Assembly: GCF_003933735.1 (NCBI RefSeq)
Contig: NZ_RSED01000022.1
Span: 1 to 37,011, forward strand
DNA: 37,011 bases
Origin: Aquabacterium soli
Lineage (GTDB): Bacteria > Pseudomonadota > Gammaproteobacteria > Burkholderiales > Burkholderiaceae_C
Direction of reading: 5' to 3'
Below the pieces are notes generated by a model. That model worked only from the letters and a program-made list of their open reading frames with translations, was not told the origin of the DNA and ran no database searches. Position 1 is the first letter of the stretch. Each line of letters opens with the position of its first letter. Positions 9,322 through 18,144 of this stretch are shown piece after piece. A program made the translations under genes and the position numbers.

Positions 9322-10122
9322 ATGACCATGCTGAACTTCGCCGCCAACCTGTCGTGGCTCTACACGGAGCTGCCTTTCCTGGACCGCTTCGAGGCCGCCG
9401 CACGCGACGGCTTCAAGGGCGTGGAATGCCTGTTCCCGCACGAGCACCCCACCGCCGAGATCCAGGCGCGCCTGCGCGATCTGGGCCTGCAACTGGTGCT
9501 GTTCAACGCGCCCCCGGGCGACTGGGCTGCGGGCGAACGCGGCCTGGCCTGCCTGGATGGGCGCGAGGCGGATTTCCAGAACAGCATCAGCTCGGCACTG
9601 GCCCAGGCCCAGGCGCTGAACTGCCCGCGCGTGCACGTGATGGCCGGCCTGAGCGCGCCGGGCGCGGCGGCTGACAGCGCGTGGTCGCGCTACGAGGCCC
9701 GGCTGGGCTGGGCCGCCGGCCAGGCCAGCGCCGCCGGCATCACCTTGCTGATCGAGCCGATCAACACGCGCGACATGCCCGGCTACCTGCTGAGCGGGCA
9801 GGCGCGCGCCCACGGCCTGGTCGAGCAAATCGGCTCACCGCACCTGAAGGTGCAGATGGACCTGTACCACTGCCAGATCATGGAGGGCGACATCACCACG
9901 CGCCTGCGCCGGTGGCTGCCCACCGGCCAGGTGGGCCACCTGCAGGTGGCCGCCGTGCCGGACCGGGGCGAGCCCGACCAGGGCGAACTGCACTACCCGC
10001 ACGTGTTCGCCGAGCTGCAGCGCCTGGGCTGGGCAGGCTGGATCGGCTGCGAATACAGGCCGCGCCAGGCCGTGCCGGGCGGCACCACCGCAGGCCTGGG
10101 CTGGATGCAGGCCTGGCGCTGA
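9322..10122 (+). CDS. hyi: Hydroxypyruvate isomerase (TIM-barrel, Hyi)
   Basis: A 266-aa TIM-barrel isomerase of the xylose-isomerase-like fold. Recognisable Hyi sequence includes NFAANLSWLYTELPFLDRF at the start, the Glu of LLIEPINTRDMPGYLL, the metal-site LKVQMDLYHCQIMEGD, and H/E ligands in HLQVAAVPDRGEPDQGEL and IGCEYRP. It interconverts hydroxypyruvate and tartronate semialdehyde in glyoxylate metabolism. Start 9322 (or 9328) is preferred over 9286 because homologues begin directly with this strand. The usual partners, tartronate semialdehyde reductase and glyoxylate carboligase, are not adjacent here. Confidence 0.9.
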   Translation: MTMLNFAANLSWLYTELPFLDRFEAAARDGFKGVECLFPHEHPTAEIQARLRDLGLQLVLFNAPPGDWAAGERGLACLDGREADFQNSISSALAQAQALNCPRVHVMAGLSAPGAAADSAWSRYEARLGWAAGQASAAGITLLIEPINTRDMPGYLLSGQARAHGLVEQIGSPHLKVQMDLYHCQIMEGDITTRLRRWLPTGQVGHLQVAAVPDRGEPDQGELHYPHVFAELQRLGWAGWIGCEYRPRQAVPGGTTAGLGWMQAWR

Positions 10123-10240
10123 ACGCCCACGCGGCGCGCTTTGCGGGATACTTCGGGGCTTCGCGCCCCTGCGCATCGGCCATTTCATCGGCCATGTGCG
10201 CCGATGCACCGCCCGCGTGTCCACCATTCACCGCCACACC

Positions 10241-11122
10241 ATGACGACCACTGCACCGTCTGCCACGACACCGCTGCCCGACACGGCCACCACGCGCGAT
10301 GGCCTGCCGCTGGCCTTGAGCCATTGGCCCGTGGAGGCTGGCCAGCCCGTGCAGGGCGTGGTCTGCCTGGTGCATGGGCTGGGCGAGCACGCGGGCCGCT
10401 ACGCCCACGTGGCGCGTTTCCTGAACCAGGCAGGCTGGGCCGTGGTGTCCTACGACCACCGGGGCCATGGCCGCTCACCCGGCCCACGCGGCGGCCTGGT
10501 GCACGACGACGACCTGCTGCACGACCTGGCCGCCGTGATCGACACGCTGCGCCGCGCCTACCCCAGCCAGCGCCTGCTGGTGCTGGGCCACAGCCTGGGC
10601 GGCCTGGTGGTGTCGCGTTTCGTGTCGGCCTGGGCGCGCCCGGCCGAAGACGCCGCATGGCGCCGCCCCGTGGACCTGTGCGTGCTGTCATCGCCCGCGC
10701 TGGACATCGGCCTCAACGCCGTGCAGAAGGGCCTGCTGAACAGCCTGGGCCGCCTGACGCCCGACCTGGCGGTGGGCAATGGCCTGAAGCCCGAATGGGT
10801 GTGCTCCGACCCCGCCGTGGTGAAGCGCTATGTGGACGACCCGCTCGTGCACGACCGCATCACAGGCCGGCTGACGCGCTTCATGCTGGAAGGCGGCGAG
10901 ACCGTGCACGCACGGGCCGCCAGCTGGACCGTGCCCACGCTGCTGCTGTACGCCGGCAGCGACCGCTGCGTGCGCCCGGCCGGCAGCGAGCGCTTTGGCG
11001 CCGCGGCACCGAAAGACGTGGTCACCACCCACGCCTACCCCCACATGGCCCACGAGATCTTCAACGAGCCCGACCAGGCCACCGTGCTGAAGGACCTGGG
11101 CGCCTGGCTGGCGGCGCGCTGA
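10241..11122 (+). CDS. Alpha/beta hydrolase, monoacylglycerol lipase-like (serine aminopeptidase S33 type)
   Basis: A 293-aa alpha/beta hydrolase. The oxyanion region is CLVHGLGEHAGRY, followed by YDHRGHGRSPGPRGG. The nucleophile elbow is LGHSLGGLV, the acid lies in LLYAGSDRCV, and the catalytic His in MAHEIFNE. The HGxGEHxGRY plus DHRGHGxS combination is typical of bacterial monoacylglycerol lipase/lysophospholipase-like enzymes. No signal peptide is seen, so it is likely cytoplasmic or membrane-peripheral. ATG 10241 gives the family start; frames opening earlier are unsupported. The yaeQ gene follows about 60 bases downstream on the same strand. Confidence 0.88.
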   Translation: MTTTAPSATTPLPDTATTRDGLPLALSHWPVEAGQPVQGVVCLVHGLGEHAGRYAHVARFLNQAGWAVVSYDHRGHGRSPGPRGGLVHDDDLLHDLAAVIDTLRRAYPSQRLLVLGHSLGGLVVSRFVSAWARPAEDAAWRRPVDLCVLSSPALDIGLNAVQKGLLNSLGRLTPDLAVGNGLKPEWVCSDPAVVKRYVDDPLVHDRITGRLTRFMLEGGETVHARAASWTVPTLLLYAGSDRCVRPAGSERFGAAAPKDVVTTHAYPHMAHEIFNEPDQATVLKDLGAWLAAR

Positions 11123-11182
11123 ACACCAACGCTGCCGCGCGAGCCTCATCAACCACACATCGATCGATCCGGAAGTTCCACC

Positions 11183-11740
11183 ATGGCCATCAAAGCCACC
11201 ATCTACAAGGCCCAGCTTCAACTGGCCGACATGGACCGCCATGTCTACGCAGACCCGCAGACCACCATCGCGCGCCACCCCTCGGAGACGGACGAACGCA
11301 TGATGATCCGCGTGCTGGCCCTGGCCATGGGCTGGCCGGCCGACACATCAGAGGGCACGCTGGAGCTGGCCAAGGACATGTGGGACACCGACGAGCCCGC
11401 GCTGTGGCACAAGAACTTCACGGGCGATATCCGGCACTGGGTGGACGTGGGCCAGCCCGACGACAAGCGCCTGATGAAGGCCTGCGGCCGCTCGGACAAG
11501 GTGAGCGTGTGGGCCTTCCAGAGCAGCACGAACGTGTGGTGGAACAACATTGCCGGCAAGCTGGTGCGGGCCGACAAGCTGACGGTGTGGCAGGTGCCCA
11601 CCGAGCAGAGCCAGGAGCTGGCCAAGCTGGCTCAGCGCAGCATGGTGCTGCAGGTGACGGTGCAGGACGGCACCGTGTGGGTGGGCGATGGCGACCGGTC
11701 GGTGGAGATCACGCCGGTGAAGCTGGTCGGGGCCGACTGA
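11183..11740 (+). CDS. yaeQ: YaeQ family protein
   Basis: A 185-aa protein matching YaeQ along its length: MAIKATIYKAQLQLADMDRH at the start, ARHPSETDERMMIRVLALA, WDTDEPALWHKNF, VDVGQPDDKRLMKACGRSD, and a beta-strand-rich C terminus. YaeQ proteins adopt a PD-(D/E)XK nuclease-like fold. The E. coli protein was once proposed to compensate for loss of the elongation regulator RfaH, but its biochemical role is unsettled. GGAAG precedes the ATG. It is convergent with the acyl-CoA ligase gene with a 27-base gap. Confidence 0.93.
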   Translation: MAIKATIYKAQLQLADMDRHVYADPQTTIARHPSETDERMMIRVLALAMGWPADTSEGTLELAKDMWDTDEPALWHKNFTGDIRHWVDVGQPDDKRLMKACGRSDKVSVWAFQSSTNVWWNNIAGKLVRADKLTVWQVPTEQSQELAKLAQRSMVLQVTVQDGTVWVGDGDRSVEITPVKLVGAD

Positions 11741-11767
11741 GCACAGCCAGCCCCGGTCGCTGCAGGT

Positions 11768-13441
11768 TCAACCCCGCAGCTCGCGCCGCAGGATCTTGCC
11801 CACCGGGGTCTTGGGCAGCTCGGTGCGGAACTCGATGACGCGCGGGCGCTTGTAGCCCGTGAGGTTCTGAGCGCAGTACTCGCGCACCTGCTGCTCGGTG
11901 ACGTTCGGATCGCTGCGCACCACCACCAGCTTGACGGCCTCGCCCGAGTGTTCATCGGGCACCCCCACCACGCCGCATTCGAGGATGCCGGGCATCTGCG
12001 CCACCACCTCTTCGATCTCGGTGGGGTAGACGTTGAAGCCCGACACCAGGACCATGTCCTTCTTGCGGTCGACGATCTTGAACCAGCCGCGCTCGTCCAT
12101 GATGCCGATGTCGCCGGTGCGGAAGAAGCCGTCGGCCGTCATGACCTTGGCGGTTTCATCCGGACGGCGCCAGTAGCCGGCCATCACCTGCGGGCCGCGG
12201 ATGGCGATCTCGCCGGCGGTGCCCACGGCCACCTCGTTGCCCGCGTCGTCGAGCACACGCACCTCGGTGGAGGGGATGGGCACGCCGATGGTGCCGGAGT
12301 AGGCGGTGCTGGTCACCGGGTTGCAGGTGGCCGATGGTGAGGTCTCGGACAGGCCGTAGCCTTCGGCGATGGGGCAGCCGGTCTTGTCTTTCCAGAGCTT
12401 GGCCGTGGCGCCCTGCACCGCCATGCCGCCGCCGACCGACAGGCGCAGATGGCTCCAGTCGACCTTGTTGAAATCAGGATGGTGGGCCAGCGCGTTGAAC
12501 AGCGTGTTGACGGCCGGGAAGCTGTGGAAGCGGTGCTTGGACAGCTCTTTGAGCGTGGCCGGCAGGTCGCGCGGGTTGGGGATCAGGATGTTGCACGAGC
12601 CCAGGCGCAGGCCCAGCATCATGTTCACCGTGAAGCCGAAGATGTGATAGAGCGGCAGCGCGCACACCATGGTGGGCTGCTCGCCTTCGGGCACCTGCGA
12701 CCAGATGGGCTGGTTCCAGGCTTCTGATTGCAGCAGGTTGGCCACCACGTTGCGGTGGACCAGCGTGGCGCCCTTGCTCACGCCGGTGGTGCCGCCGGTG
12801 TATTGCAGCACGGCCACGTCTTCAGGGCCTGGTTGGGCCGCGGTGTAGCGGCCTTGCGCGCCACGGGCCATGGCATCCTTGTAGCGGATGGCCTTGGGCA
12901 GGTCGAAGGCCGGCACCATCTTCTTGACCTTGCGCACCACGTGGTTGACGATGGCGCCCTTGAGCAGGCCGAGCGTGTCGCCCATGCTGGCCAGCACGAT
13001 GTGCTGCACCGGCGTGGAGGCCAGCACCTGCTGCAGCACGTGCGCGAAGTTCTCCAGGATGATGATGGCGCGCGCGCCCGAATCCGACAGCTGGTGCTGC
13101 AGTTCGCGCGGCGTGTACAGCGGGTTCACGTTGACCACCACGAAGCCCGCCCGCAGGATGGCCATCACGGCCACCGGGTACTGGGGCACGTTGGGCAGCA
13201 TCACGGCCACGCGGTCGCCCTTGGCCAGGCCCAGGGTCTGCAGGTAGGCCGCGAAGGCCTTGGAGCCCTGGTCGATGTCACCGAAGCTGAACTGCTTGCC
13301 CATGAACACGTAGGCCGGCTTGGCGCGGTGCTTGGTCAGGCCCTCGTCGATCAGGTCCACCAGCGAGGGGTAGATGCTGTGGTCGATCTCGGCCGGCACG
13401 CCGGGCGGGTAGCTCTTGAGCCAGGGGTAGGTTTGGGTCAT
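11768..13441 (-). CDS. fadD: Long-chain fatty acid--CoA ligase (FadD type)
   Basis: A 557-aa adenylate-forming enzyme. The P-loop-like motif is YTGGTTGVSKGAT, the adenine motif GYGLSETSP, the hinge region FRTGDIGIMDERGWFKIVDRKKDMV, and the catalytic Lys lies in TPVGKILRREL near the C terminus. Length and N terminus (WLKSYPPGVPAEID) fit the FadD-type ligases common in Betaproteobacteria. The enzyme activates free long-chain fatty acids to acyl-CoA for beta-oxidation, usually at the inner membrane. Just upstream of the ATG lies a short inverted repeat, CAACG-N6-CGTTG at 13449-13464, that could be a repressor site; this is only suggestive. Confidence 0.94.
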   Translation of the reverse strand: MTQTYPWLKSYPPGVPAEIDHSIYPSLVDLIDEGLTKHRAKPAYVFMGKQFSFGDIDQGSKAFAAYLQTLGLAKGDRVAVMLPNVPQYPVAVMAILRAGFVVVNVNPLYTPRELQHQLSDSGARAIIILENFAHVLQQVLASTPVQHIVLASMGDTLGLLKGAIVNHVVRKVKKMVPAFDLPKAIRYKDAMARGAQGRYTAAQPGPEDVAVLQYTGGTTGVSKGATLVHRNVVANLLQSEAWNQPIWSQVPEGEQPTMVCALPLYHIFGFTVNMMLGLRLGSCNILIPNPRDLPATLKELSKHRFHSFPAVNTLFNALAHHPDFNKVDWSHLRLSVGGGMAVQGATAKLWKDKTGCPIAEGYGLSETSPSATCNPVTSTAYSGTIGVPIPSTEVRVLDDAGNEVAVGTAGEIAIRGPQVMAGYWRRPDETAKVMTADGFFRTGDIGIMDERGWFKIVDRKKDMVLVSGFNVYPTEIEEVVAQMPGILECGVVGVPDEHSGEAVKLVVVRSDPNVTEQQVREYCAQNLTGYKRPRVIEFRTELPKTPVGKILRRELRG

Positions 13442-13608
13442 GGCGCCTCAACGTTTGAGCGTTGCTTGTTCGATCAAAGGGTCATCTTGAACCGAACTGG
13501 CGCCCCCCTCAACTAAGGGGTTCCCTGATAAGGGCCGCAAAAATGTCCGCTTTGCCGCCCCAGGCGTCTGCAATGGCCGGCATCCGCACGCCAATGCCGA
13601 CAGGCCGT

Positions 13609-14802
13609 TCAACGCAGCACGGCAGCGATGGCCTCGGCCACCTTGTCGACGTTGTTGGCGTTGAGGCCGGCCGCGCACATGCGGCCCGAGCGCAGCACGT
13701 ACACGCCATGCTGCTCGCGCAGGGTATCGGCCTGCGCGGCGCTGAGGCCCGTGTAGCTGAACATGCCGCGCTGGTCGATGAAGTAGCGCACGTCGCGGCC
13801 GGGCAGCTGGGCCACCACGCCGTCGTACAGGCGCTGGCGCATCAGCTTGATGCGCTGGCGCATGGCGCCCAGTTCATCGGACCAGGCCTGGCGCAGCGCG
13901 GGCGTGCCCAGCACCTGGGCCACGATGCGCGCGCCATGCGTGGGCGGGCTGGAGTAGTTGCGGCGCACGCAGGCCATCAGTTGGCCCAGCACCAGGCCGG
14001 CCTCGGCCTTGTCGGGGCAGACCACGCTCAGGCCGCCCACGCGCTCGCCGTACAGCGAGAAGCTCTTGGAGAACGAGTTGGCCACGAAGAAGCTCACGCC
14101 CGCATCGGCCAGCGTGCGCAGTGCGAAGGCGTCTTCGTCGATGCCATCGCCGAAGCCCTGGTAGGCGATGTCCAGGAAGGGCAGCAGCTCACGCGCCTTG
14201 AGCACGGCGGTGAGCGCTGTCCACTGCGCCTGGCTCAGGTCGACACCGGTGGGGTTGTGGCAGCAGGCGTGCAGCAGCACGATGCTCTTGGCGGGCAGCG
14301 CATCCATCGCAGCCAGCATCTCGTCGAACTTCAGTCCACCGGTGGCCGGGTCGTAGTACGGGTAGGTGTTCACCGTGAACCCGGCGCCTTCGAACATGGC
14401 GCGGTGGTTGTCCCAGGTGGGGTCGCTCACCCACACCTGCGAATCAGGGAAGTAGCGCTTGAGGAAATCGCCGCCCACCTTCAAGGCGCCTGAGCCGCCG
14501 ATGGTCTGGATGGTGGCGATGCGGCCCGCGGTGACGGCCTCGTGCTGGGCACCGAACAGCAGGTGCTGGATGGCCTGGCGGTAATCGGGCGCGCCGCTCA
14601 TGGGCAGGTAGGGCTTGGGGCCGATGGTCGACAGCAGGGCGGTCTCGGCCTGGCGCACGGCGTTCATCACCGGCAGGCGGCCTTCTTCGTCGAAGTAGAT
14701 GCCGATGCTCAGGTTGATCTTGGCCTGGCGCGGGTCTTTCTGGAAATCTTCGTTGAGGGTGAGGATGGGGTCACCGGGGTAGGCATCGACGTGCTTGAAC
14801 AT
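13609..14802 (-). CDS. tyrB: Aromatic/aspartate aminotransferase (class I, PLP-dependent)
   Basis: A 397-aa class I aminotransferase, the usual length of AspC/TyrB. The start [20 protein letters not shown] is characteristic. Other hallmarks are [15 protein letters not shown], the PLP Lys in [18 protein letters not shown], and [10 protein letters not shown] with the substrate-binding region. ATG 14802 is chosen because AGGAG sits eight bases upstream and the family begins here; the earlier possible start at 14862 adds 20 non-family residues. The enzyme transaminates aspartate and aromatic amino acids with 2-oxoglutarate. AspC versus TyrB specificity cannot be told from sequence by eye. Confidence 0.92.
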   Translation of the reverse strand: MFKHVDAYPGDPILTLNEDFQKDPRQAKINLSIGIYFDEEGRLPVMNAVRQAETALLSTIGPKPYLPMSGAPDYRQAIQHLLFGAQHEAVTAGRIATIQTIGGSGALKVGGDFLKRYFPDSQVWVSDPTWDNHRAMFEGAGFTVNTYPYYDPATGGLKFDEMLAAMDALPAKSIVLLHACCHNPTGVDLSQAQWTALTAVLKARELLPFLDIAYQGFGDGIDEDAFALRTLADAGVSFFVANSFSKSFSLYGERVGGLSVVCPDKAEAGLVLGQLMACVRRNYSSPPTHGARIVAQVLGTPALRQAWSDELGAMRQRIKLMRQRLYDGVVAQLPGRDVRYFIDQRGMFSYTGLSAAQADTLREQHGVYVLRSGRMCAAGLNANNVDKVAEAIAAVLR

Positions 14803-14867
14803 GGCTGAGAGCTCCTGACTGGAGCTCGCATTATCCGGGCTCCCCACGGAAGGGGCCCCCACAAGAG

Positions 14868-14897
14868 GGCCCTAGCTTGAGCTAGGGGAGGCCCTAG
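14868..14897. repeat. Triplicated CCCTAG half-sites, including a perfect 8-bp inverted repeat
   Basis: GGCCCTAG occurs at 14868-14875 and again at 14890-14897, 22 bases apart. Between them lies the inverted copy AGCTAGGG, giving a perfect palindrome CCCTAGCT-TG-AGCTAGGG at 14870-14887. It sits between the divergent aminotransferase and leader-peptide genes, about 120 bases before the peptide start. It could be an operator for either gene, or a hairpin; the sequence alone does not decide. Confidence 0.45.
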
Positions 14898-15010
14898 TTC
14901 GCAGGATGTGGCGCGGCCTTGCGGTTTCTACAGTCCACCCATCGACACCCGACCCCTGCTGATCACGGTGGCGATTCCAACGATCCATCTCCATTTTGAA
15001 AGGACTCATC

Positions 15011-15286
15011 ATGACCACCAAGACCGAACTGAAGACCGCCCCCCGCGCTGCCCTGGCCGACCTGCAATCCCTGGCCGCCCAAGGCGTGGAGCGCGCGCTG
15101 GCCGCCCGCCGCATGACCGAACTGAGCGCCGAACAGGTGCAGGCCGTGAGCGGCGCCGGCGTGTACCTGCCTGTCGGCGGCCACATCATCAACGGCAAGA
15201 TCAACCCCGAGATCATCCGCAACCTGCAGGTCTCGCAGATCCCGCAGATCAACACCGCCACCCTCGGTGGCCTGGTGCTGCGCTGA
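15011..15286 (+). CDS. Putative secreted peptide precursor with double-glycine-type leader, 91 aa
   Basis: The ATG follows AAGGA at good spacing. Residues 35-50 read MTELSAEQVQAVSGAG, which fits the double-glycine leader consensus (LSxxELxxVxGG/GA) of bacteriocin-type precursors cleaved by C39 peptidase/ABC exporters. Cleavage after the Gly-Ala at 48-49 would release a ~42-residue, Cys-free core of alternating hydrophobic and polar residues (VYLPVGGHIINGKINPEIIR...). The leader is long, about 49 residues, with a helical Ala-rich N-terminal extension. A gene for a Cys-rich protein follows 48 bases later in the same direction and is probably cotranscribed. No exporter is visible in the window. 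A protein merely resembling such leaders is the alternative. Confidence 0.72.
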   Translation: MTTKTELKTAPRAALADLQSLAAQGVERALAARRMTELSAEQVQAVSGAGVYLPVGGHIINGKINPEIIRNLQVSQIPQINTATLGGLVLR

Positions 15287-15334
15287 TCGCACGCCTTGCC
15301 TGAGGACACCACGGCCCACGACGAGGAGCATGCG

Positions 15335-15787
15335 ATGAACCACCCTGCCATCCCCATGTGCCCCAGCGCCCAGCACCACCTGGACGGCGCCGAAGTCTTC
15401 GCGGTGATCGGCGGCAGCGCCGAGCGGCCCGAGGTGTCCTACCTTGAACAGGCCTTTGCGGTCACACCGGAGGTGGTCGCCATGGCCGCCCCGGTGGACC
15501 CGGCCGAGGTGTTCCGCTTCGGCGCGCCCTGCGCCATGAGCACCGATTGCTGGCACTTCGACGAAGACCGCCGCAAGTGCCGCCTGGCCATCCGCACGGT
15601 GCGCATCGCGCCCGTGGTGGTGAGCAAGCCGCCGCGCTGCGCCATCCGAACGCGGTGCGTGTGGTGGGCGCAGGAAGGCGTGAGCGCCTGCCTGCGTTGC
15701 CCGCAGGTGGTGACCAACGACAGCGCGCCGTCAGACAGCGTGCTGGAAACCGCCGACCCGATGAACCTGGCCGGCGCGGCGGGCTGA
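15335..15787 (+). CDS. Cys-rich 150-aa protein paired with the leader peptide gene
   Basis: ATG 15335 has a strong ribosome site (GAGGAG, six bases upstream). Seven Cys lie in residues 66-122 with spacing C66-x5-C72-x9-C82-x19-C102-x5-C108-x10-C119-x2-C122. The two C-x5-C modules look related (CAMSTDCWHF and CAIRTRCVWW), and the last part reads ACLRCPQVV. This suggests a metal- or Fe-S-binding, or disulfide-bonded, domain. Residues 17-28 (DGAEVFAVIGGS) also resemble a Gly-Gly leader motif, so the protein might itself be exported; that is weak. Tail after 125 is acidic and probably disordered. I cannot name the family. Context suggests a partner in maturation, immunity or export of the peptide, by inference only. 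Confidence 0.7.
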   Translation: MNHPAIPMCPSAQHHLDGAEVFAVIGGSAERPEVSYLEQAFAVTPEVVAMAAPVDPAEVFRFGAPCAMSTDCWHFDEDRRKCRLAIRTVRIAPVVVSKPPRCAIRTRCVWWAQEGVSACLRCPQVVTNDSAPSDSVLETADPMNLAGAAG

Positions 15788-15794
15788 GGCTGGA

Positions 15795-16277
15795 TCAGCC
15801 CAGCGCCTTCTGAATGTCGGACACCAGGGCCTTGGGCGCATCGGTGGGCGCATAACGCCCGATGACCTGGCCATCGCGGCCGATCAGGAACTTGGTGAAG
15901 TTCCACTTGATCGACTTGGTGCCCAGGATGCCGGGGGCCTCTTTCACGAGCCACTGGTACAGCGGATGGGCCTTGCCGCCGTTGACATCGATCTTGCCCA
16001 TCATGGGGAAGCTGACCCCGTAATTGAGCTGGCAGAACGAGGCAATTTCATCGTTCGCGCCCGGGTCCTGCGAGCCAAACTGGTTGCATGGGAACCCCAG
16101 CACCACCAGGCCCTTGTCACCGTACTCCTTCCACAGCTTTTCAAGCCCTTCGAACTGGGGCGTGAAGCCGCATTTGCTGGCGGTGTTCACGATCAGCAGG
16201 ACCTTGCCTTTGTATTCGGACAACGGTGCCGGCTGCCCATTGATGGTCTCGGCCGTGAAATCGTAGACAGTGCTCAT
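15795..16277 (-). CDS. Glutathione peroxidase family thiol peroxidase, cytoplasmic
   Basis: A 160-aa protein with the three family signatures: peroxidatic Cys in [12 protein letters not shown], the [13 protein letters not shown] motif with the Gln of the catalytic triad, and [14 protein letters not shown] with the Trp/Asn. The FPCNQF Cys is present, so reduction by thioredoxin through a second Cys is possible, as in many bacterial GPx proteins. No signal peptide. It reduces hydroperoxides. Convergent with the Cys-rich protein gene, only seven bases apart. A second, exported paralogue is at 33179-33781. Confidence 0.95.
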   Translation of the reverse strand: MSTVYDFTAETINGQPAPLSEYKGKVLLIVNTASKCGFTPQFEGLEKLWKEYGDKGLVVLGFPCNQFGSQDPGANDEIASFCQLNYGVSFPMMGKIDVNGGKAHPLYQWLVKEAPGILGTKSIKWNFTKFLIGRDGQVIGRYAPTDAPKALVSDIQKALG

Positions 16278-16406
16278 GGGACGCCACCTTGGTGCAAAGT
16301 TGAGTTACCCATTATCCAGCCTGGGCCCTTGCGGATCCCGGACGCCCTGGATATCCTGTTTTGCATAACATCCGCATAAGCACTGGCACTTCAGGAGACA
16401 CGGGTC

Positions 16407-18044
16407 ATGTCGGACTCCTCATCAAACGTCCACCCCAACGCGTCTCTGGCCGCTCAGCAGGCCCCCACGCCCCGCGCACAGGCCACCAACCAGGAACTGG
16501 CCCTGATGGCCGACCGCATCACCGATGCGGTGCTGGTATGCGATGCGCAACGCTGCATCCGCTGGGCCAATCCGGCCTTCACCCGCCTGACCGGCTACAC
16601 GCTGGAAGACGCCTATGGCCGCCAGGTCGAAGAGCTGCTCAGCGGCCCGCAGACCGATGCCGAGGCGGTGCGCCGCATCAACCAGTGGATCTCGCAGGGC
16701 GAAGGCGTCGAGCGCGTGGCCATGTGCCAGCACCACAAGGATGGCGATGCCTTCTGGGTGGAGCGCACCGTGCAGCCCCTGCCCGGCCCCGATGGCGCGG
16801 TCGACCGCTACATCGAGATCCTGACCGACCTGCACGCCCAGCGCTGGGCGCAGCAAGAGCACCACAGCCGCCTGGAGGCCGAGGTGGCCCTGGCGCGGCG
16901 CACCACCTTCCTGGGCCAGCTGAGCCTGGGCATGCGCGGGCCGCTCAACACCATCGTGGGCTTCTCGCAGTTGCTGGACATGGACATCCAGGCTGGCCCC
17001 GACGCGCGACGCCAGGTGGGCAACATCCAGCAGGCGGCGCAGCAGCTGATCCATCTGCTGGACAAGGCTGTGAAGCTGGCCAATGCCGAAGACCGCGCCC
17101 TGCCGGTGCATGCCCAGCGCGTGAACCTGCTGGCCGTGAGCAAGGAGACCAGCCATGCGCTGGAGGCCGCCGCCCGGGAGCGTCGCGTCACGCTGGTGAT
17201 CGAAGGTGACGGGCCCACGGCCTGGGCCGACCCGGTGCATGTGCGCGACGTGCTCACGCAGGTGCTGCGCTTCGCGATCTCGCACTGCCCGGCCGACAAC
17301 ACCGTGTGGGTGAGCTGCCGCCACTCGCCCGACCACGGCCGCGCGCTGATCGAGGTGAACCACCCCGGCGGCGATGGCTTGCTGCCTGGCGGCGATGCCG
17401 GCCGCCTGTTCGAGCCCTTCAAGGCCGTGCCGAACAACGCCCCCTCGGCCAGGCAAGGCCAGTCCGTGGACGAACTGGACGACCACGGCATGGGCCTGGC
17501 CATCGCGCAGCGCCTGGCCGAGCTGATGAACGGCGGCCTGGGCGTGACCACGGCATTGGGCAAAGGTGTGATGTTCACGCTGAACCTGCCACTGGCCGAC
17601 CGCCTGGTTTCACCACCGGCCGCCCCCTCCGCCGCGCACCCGCCCGCAGGCATCGAGCTGCCGCCGCTGCGCATCATCCATGTCGAGGACAACGCCCTGA
17701 ACCGCAGCCTGGTCGAGGCCTTGTTCGCCGCGTACCCGCAGGTGCAGCTGTCATCGTTCGCCACCGCGTCGCAAGGGCTGGCCGCCATCCAGGGCGAGAT
17801 GCCCGACGTGGGCCTGGTGGACATCAACCTGCCCGACGGCAGCGGCCTGGACCTGTGCCGAACCCTGCGCGCCAGCCCGCTGACACGGCGTGTGCCCTTG
17901 ATCGCGCTGAGCGGCGACGCCCTGCCCGACCACATCGCCCGTGCGCTGCAGGCCGGTTTCAACCACTACCTGGTCAAGCCGATCCAGCTGCAGCGGCTGC
18001 TGGGCATCCTGGCGGGCATGCCGGCGAACCCACCGCCGCGCTGA
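16407..18044 (+). CDS. PAS - degenerate histidine kinase - receiver hybrid protein
   Basis: A 545-aa soluble protein. A PAS domain (about 30-140) includes WANPAFTRLTGYTLEDAYGR and HKDGDAFW; it resembles LOV domains but lacks the photoactive Cys (GRQVEE where LOV has GRNCRF). The dimerisation helix reads FLGQLSLGMRGPLNTIVGFS, where the phosphoacceptor His is replaced by Leu174. In the ATPase-like domain the N-box Asn is also absent (QVLRFAISHC, His293) and the first G-box is poor, though LFEPF and GMGLAIAQ remain. The C-terminal receiver is intact: HVEDN, phosphoacceptor Asp472 in VDINLPD, and the Lys of LVKPI. It probably acts as a sensor platform whose receiver is phosphorylated by another kinase. 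AGGAGA precedes the ATG. Confidence 0.88.
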   Translation: MSDSSSNVHPNASLAAQQAPTPRAQATNQELALMADRITDAVLVCDAQRCIRWANPAFTRLTGYTLEDAYGRQVEELLSGPQTDAEAVRRINQWISQGEGVERVAMCQHHKDGDAFWVERTVQPLPGPDGAVDRYIEILTDLHAQRWAQQEHHSRLEAEVALARRTTFLGQLSLGMRGPLNTIVGFSQLLDMDIQAGPDARRQVGNIQQAAQQLIHLLDKAVKLANAEDRALPVHAQRVNLLAVSKETSHALEAAARERRVTLVIEGDGPTAWADPVHVRDVLTQVLRFAISHCPADNTVWVSCRHSPDHGRALIEVNHPGGDGLLPGGDAGRLFEPFKAVPNNAPSARQGQSVDELDDHGMGLAIAQRLAELMNGGLGVTTALGKGVMFTLNLPLADRLVSPPAAPSAAHPPAGIELPPLRIIHVEDNALNRSLVEALFAAYPQVQLSSFATASQGLAAIQGEMPDVGLVDINLPDGSGLDLCRTLRASPLTRRVPLIALSGDALPDHIARALQAGFNHYLVKPIQLQRLLGILAGMPANPPPR

Positions 18045-18144
18045 ATCTGACCGGTTTGGGGGCTGCGGGGGCGGCCTGCGCACAAGCATAGGTACAAACC
18101 CGCAGGTATCATCGGCCTGTTGTACTTTGCAGTCCCCGCCCACC

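Noticed and set aside
16497..16830. LOV photoreceptor domain in the PAS hybrid protein
   Set aside because: Surrounding sequence resembles LOV, but the flavin-reactive Cys is absent (GRQVEE), so photochemistry of the normal type is unlikely.
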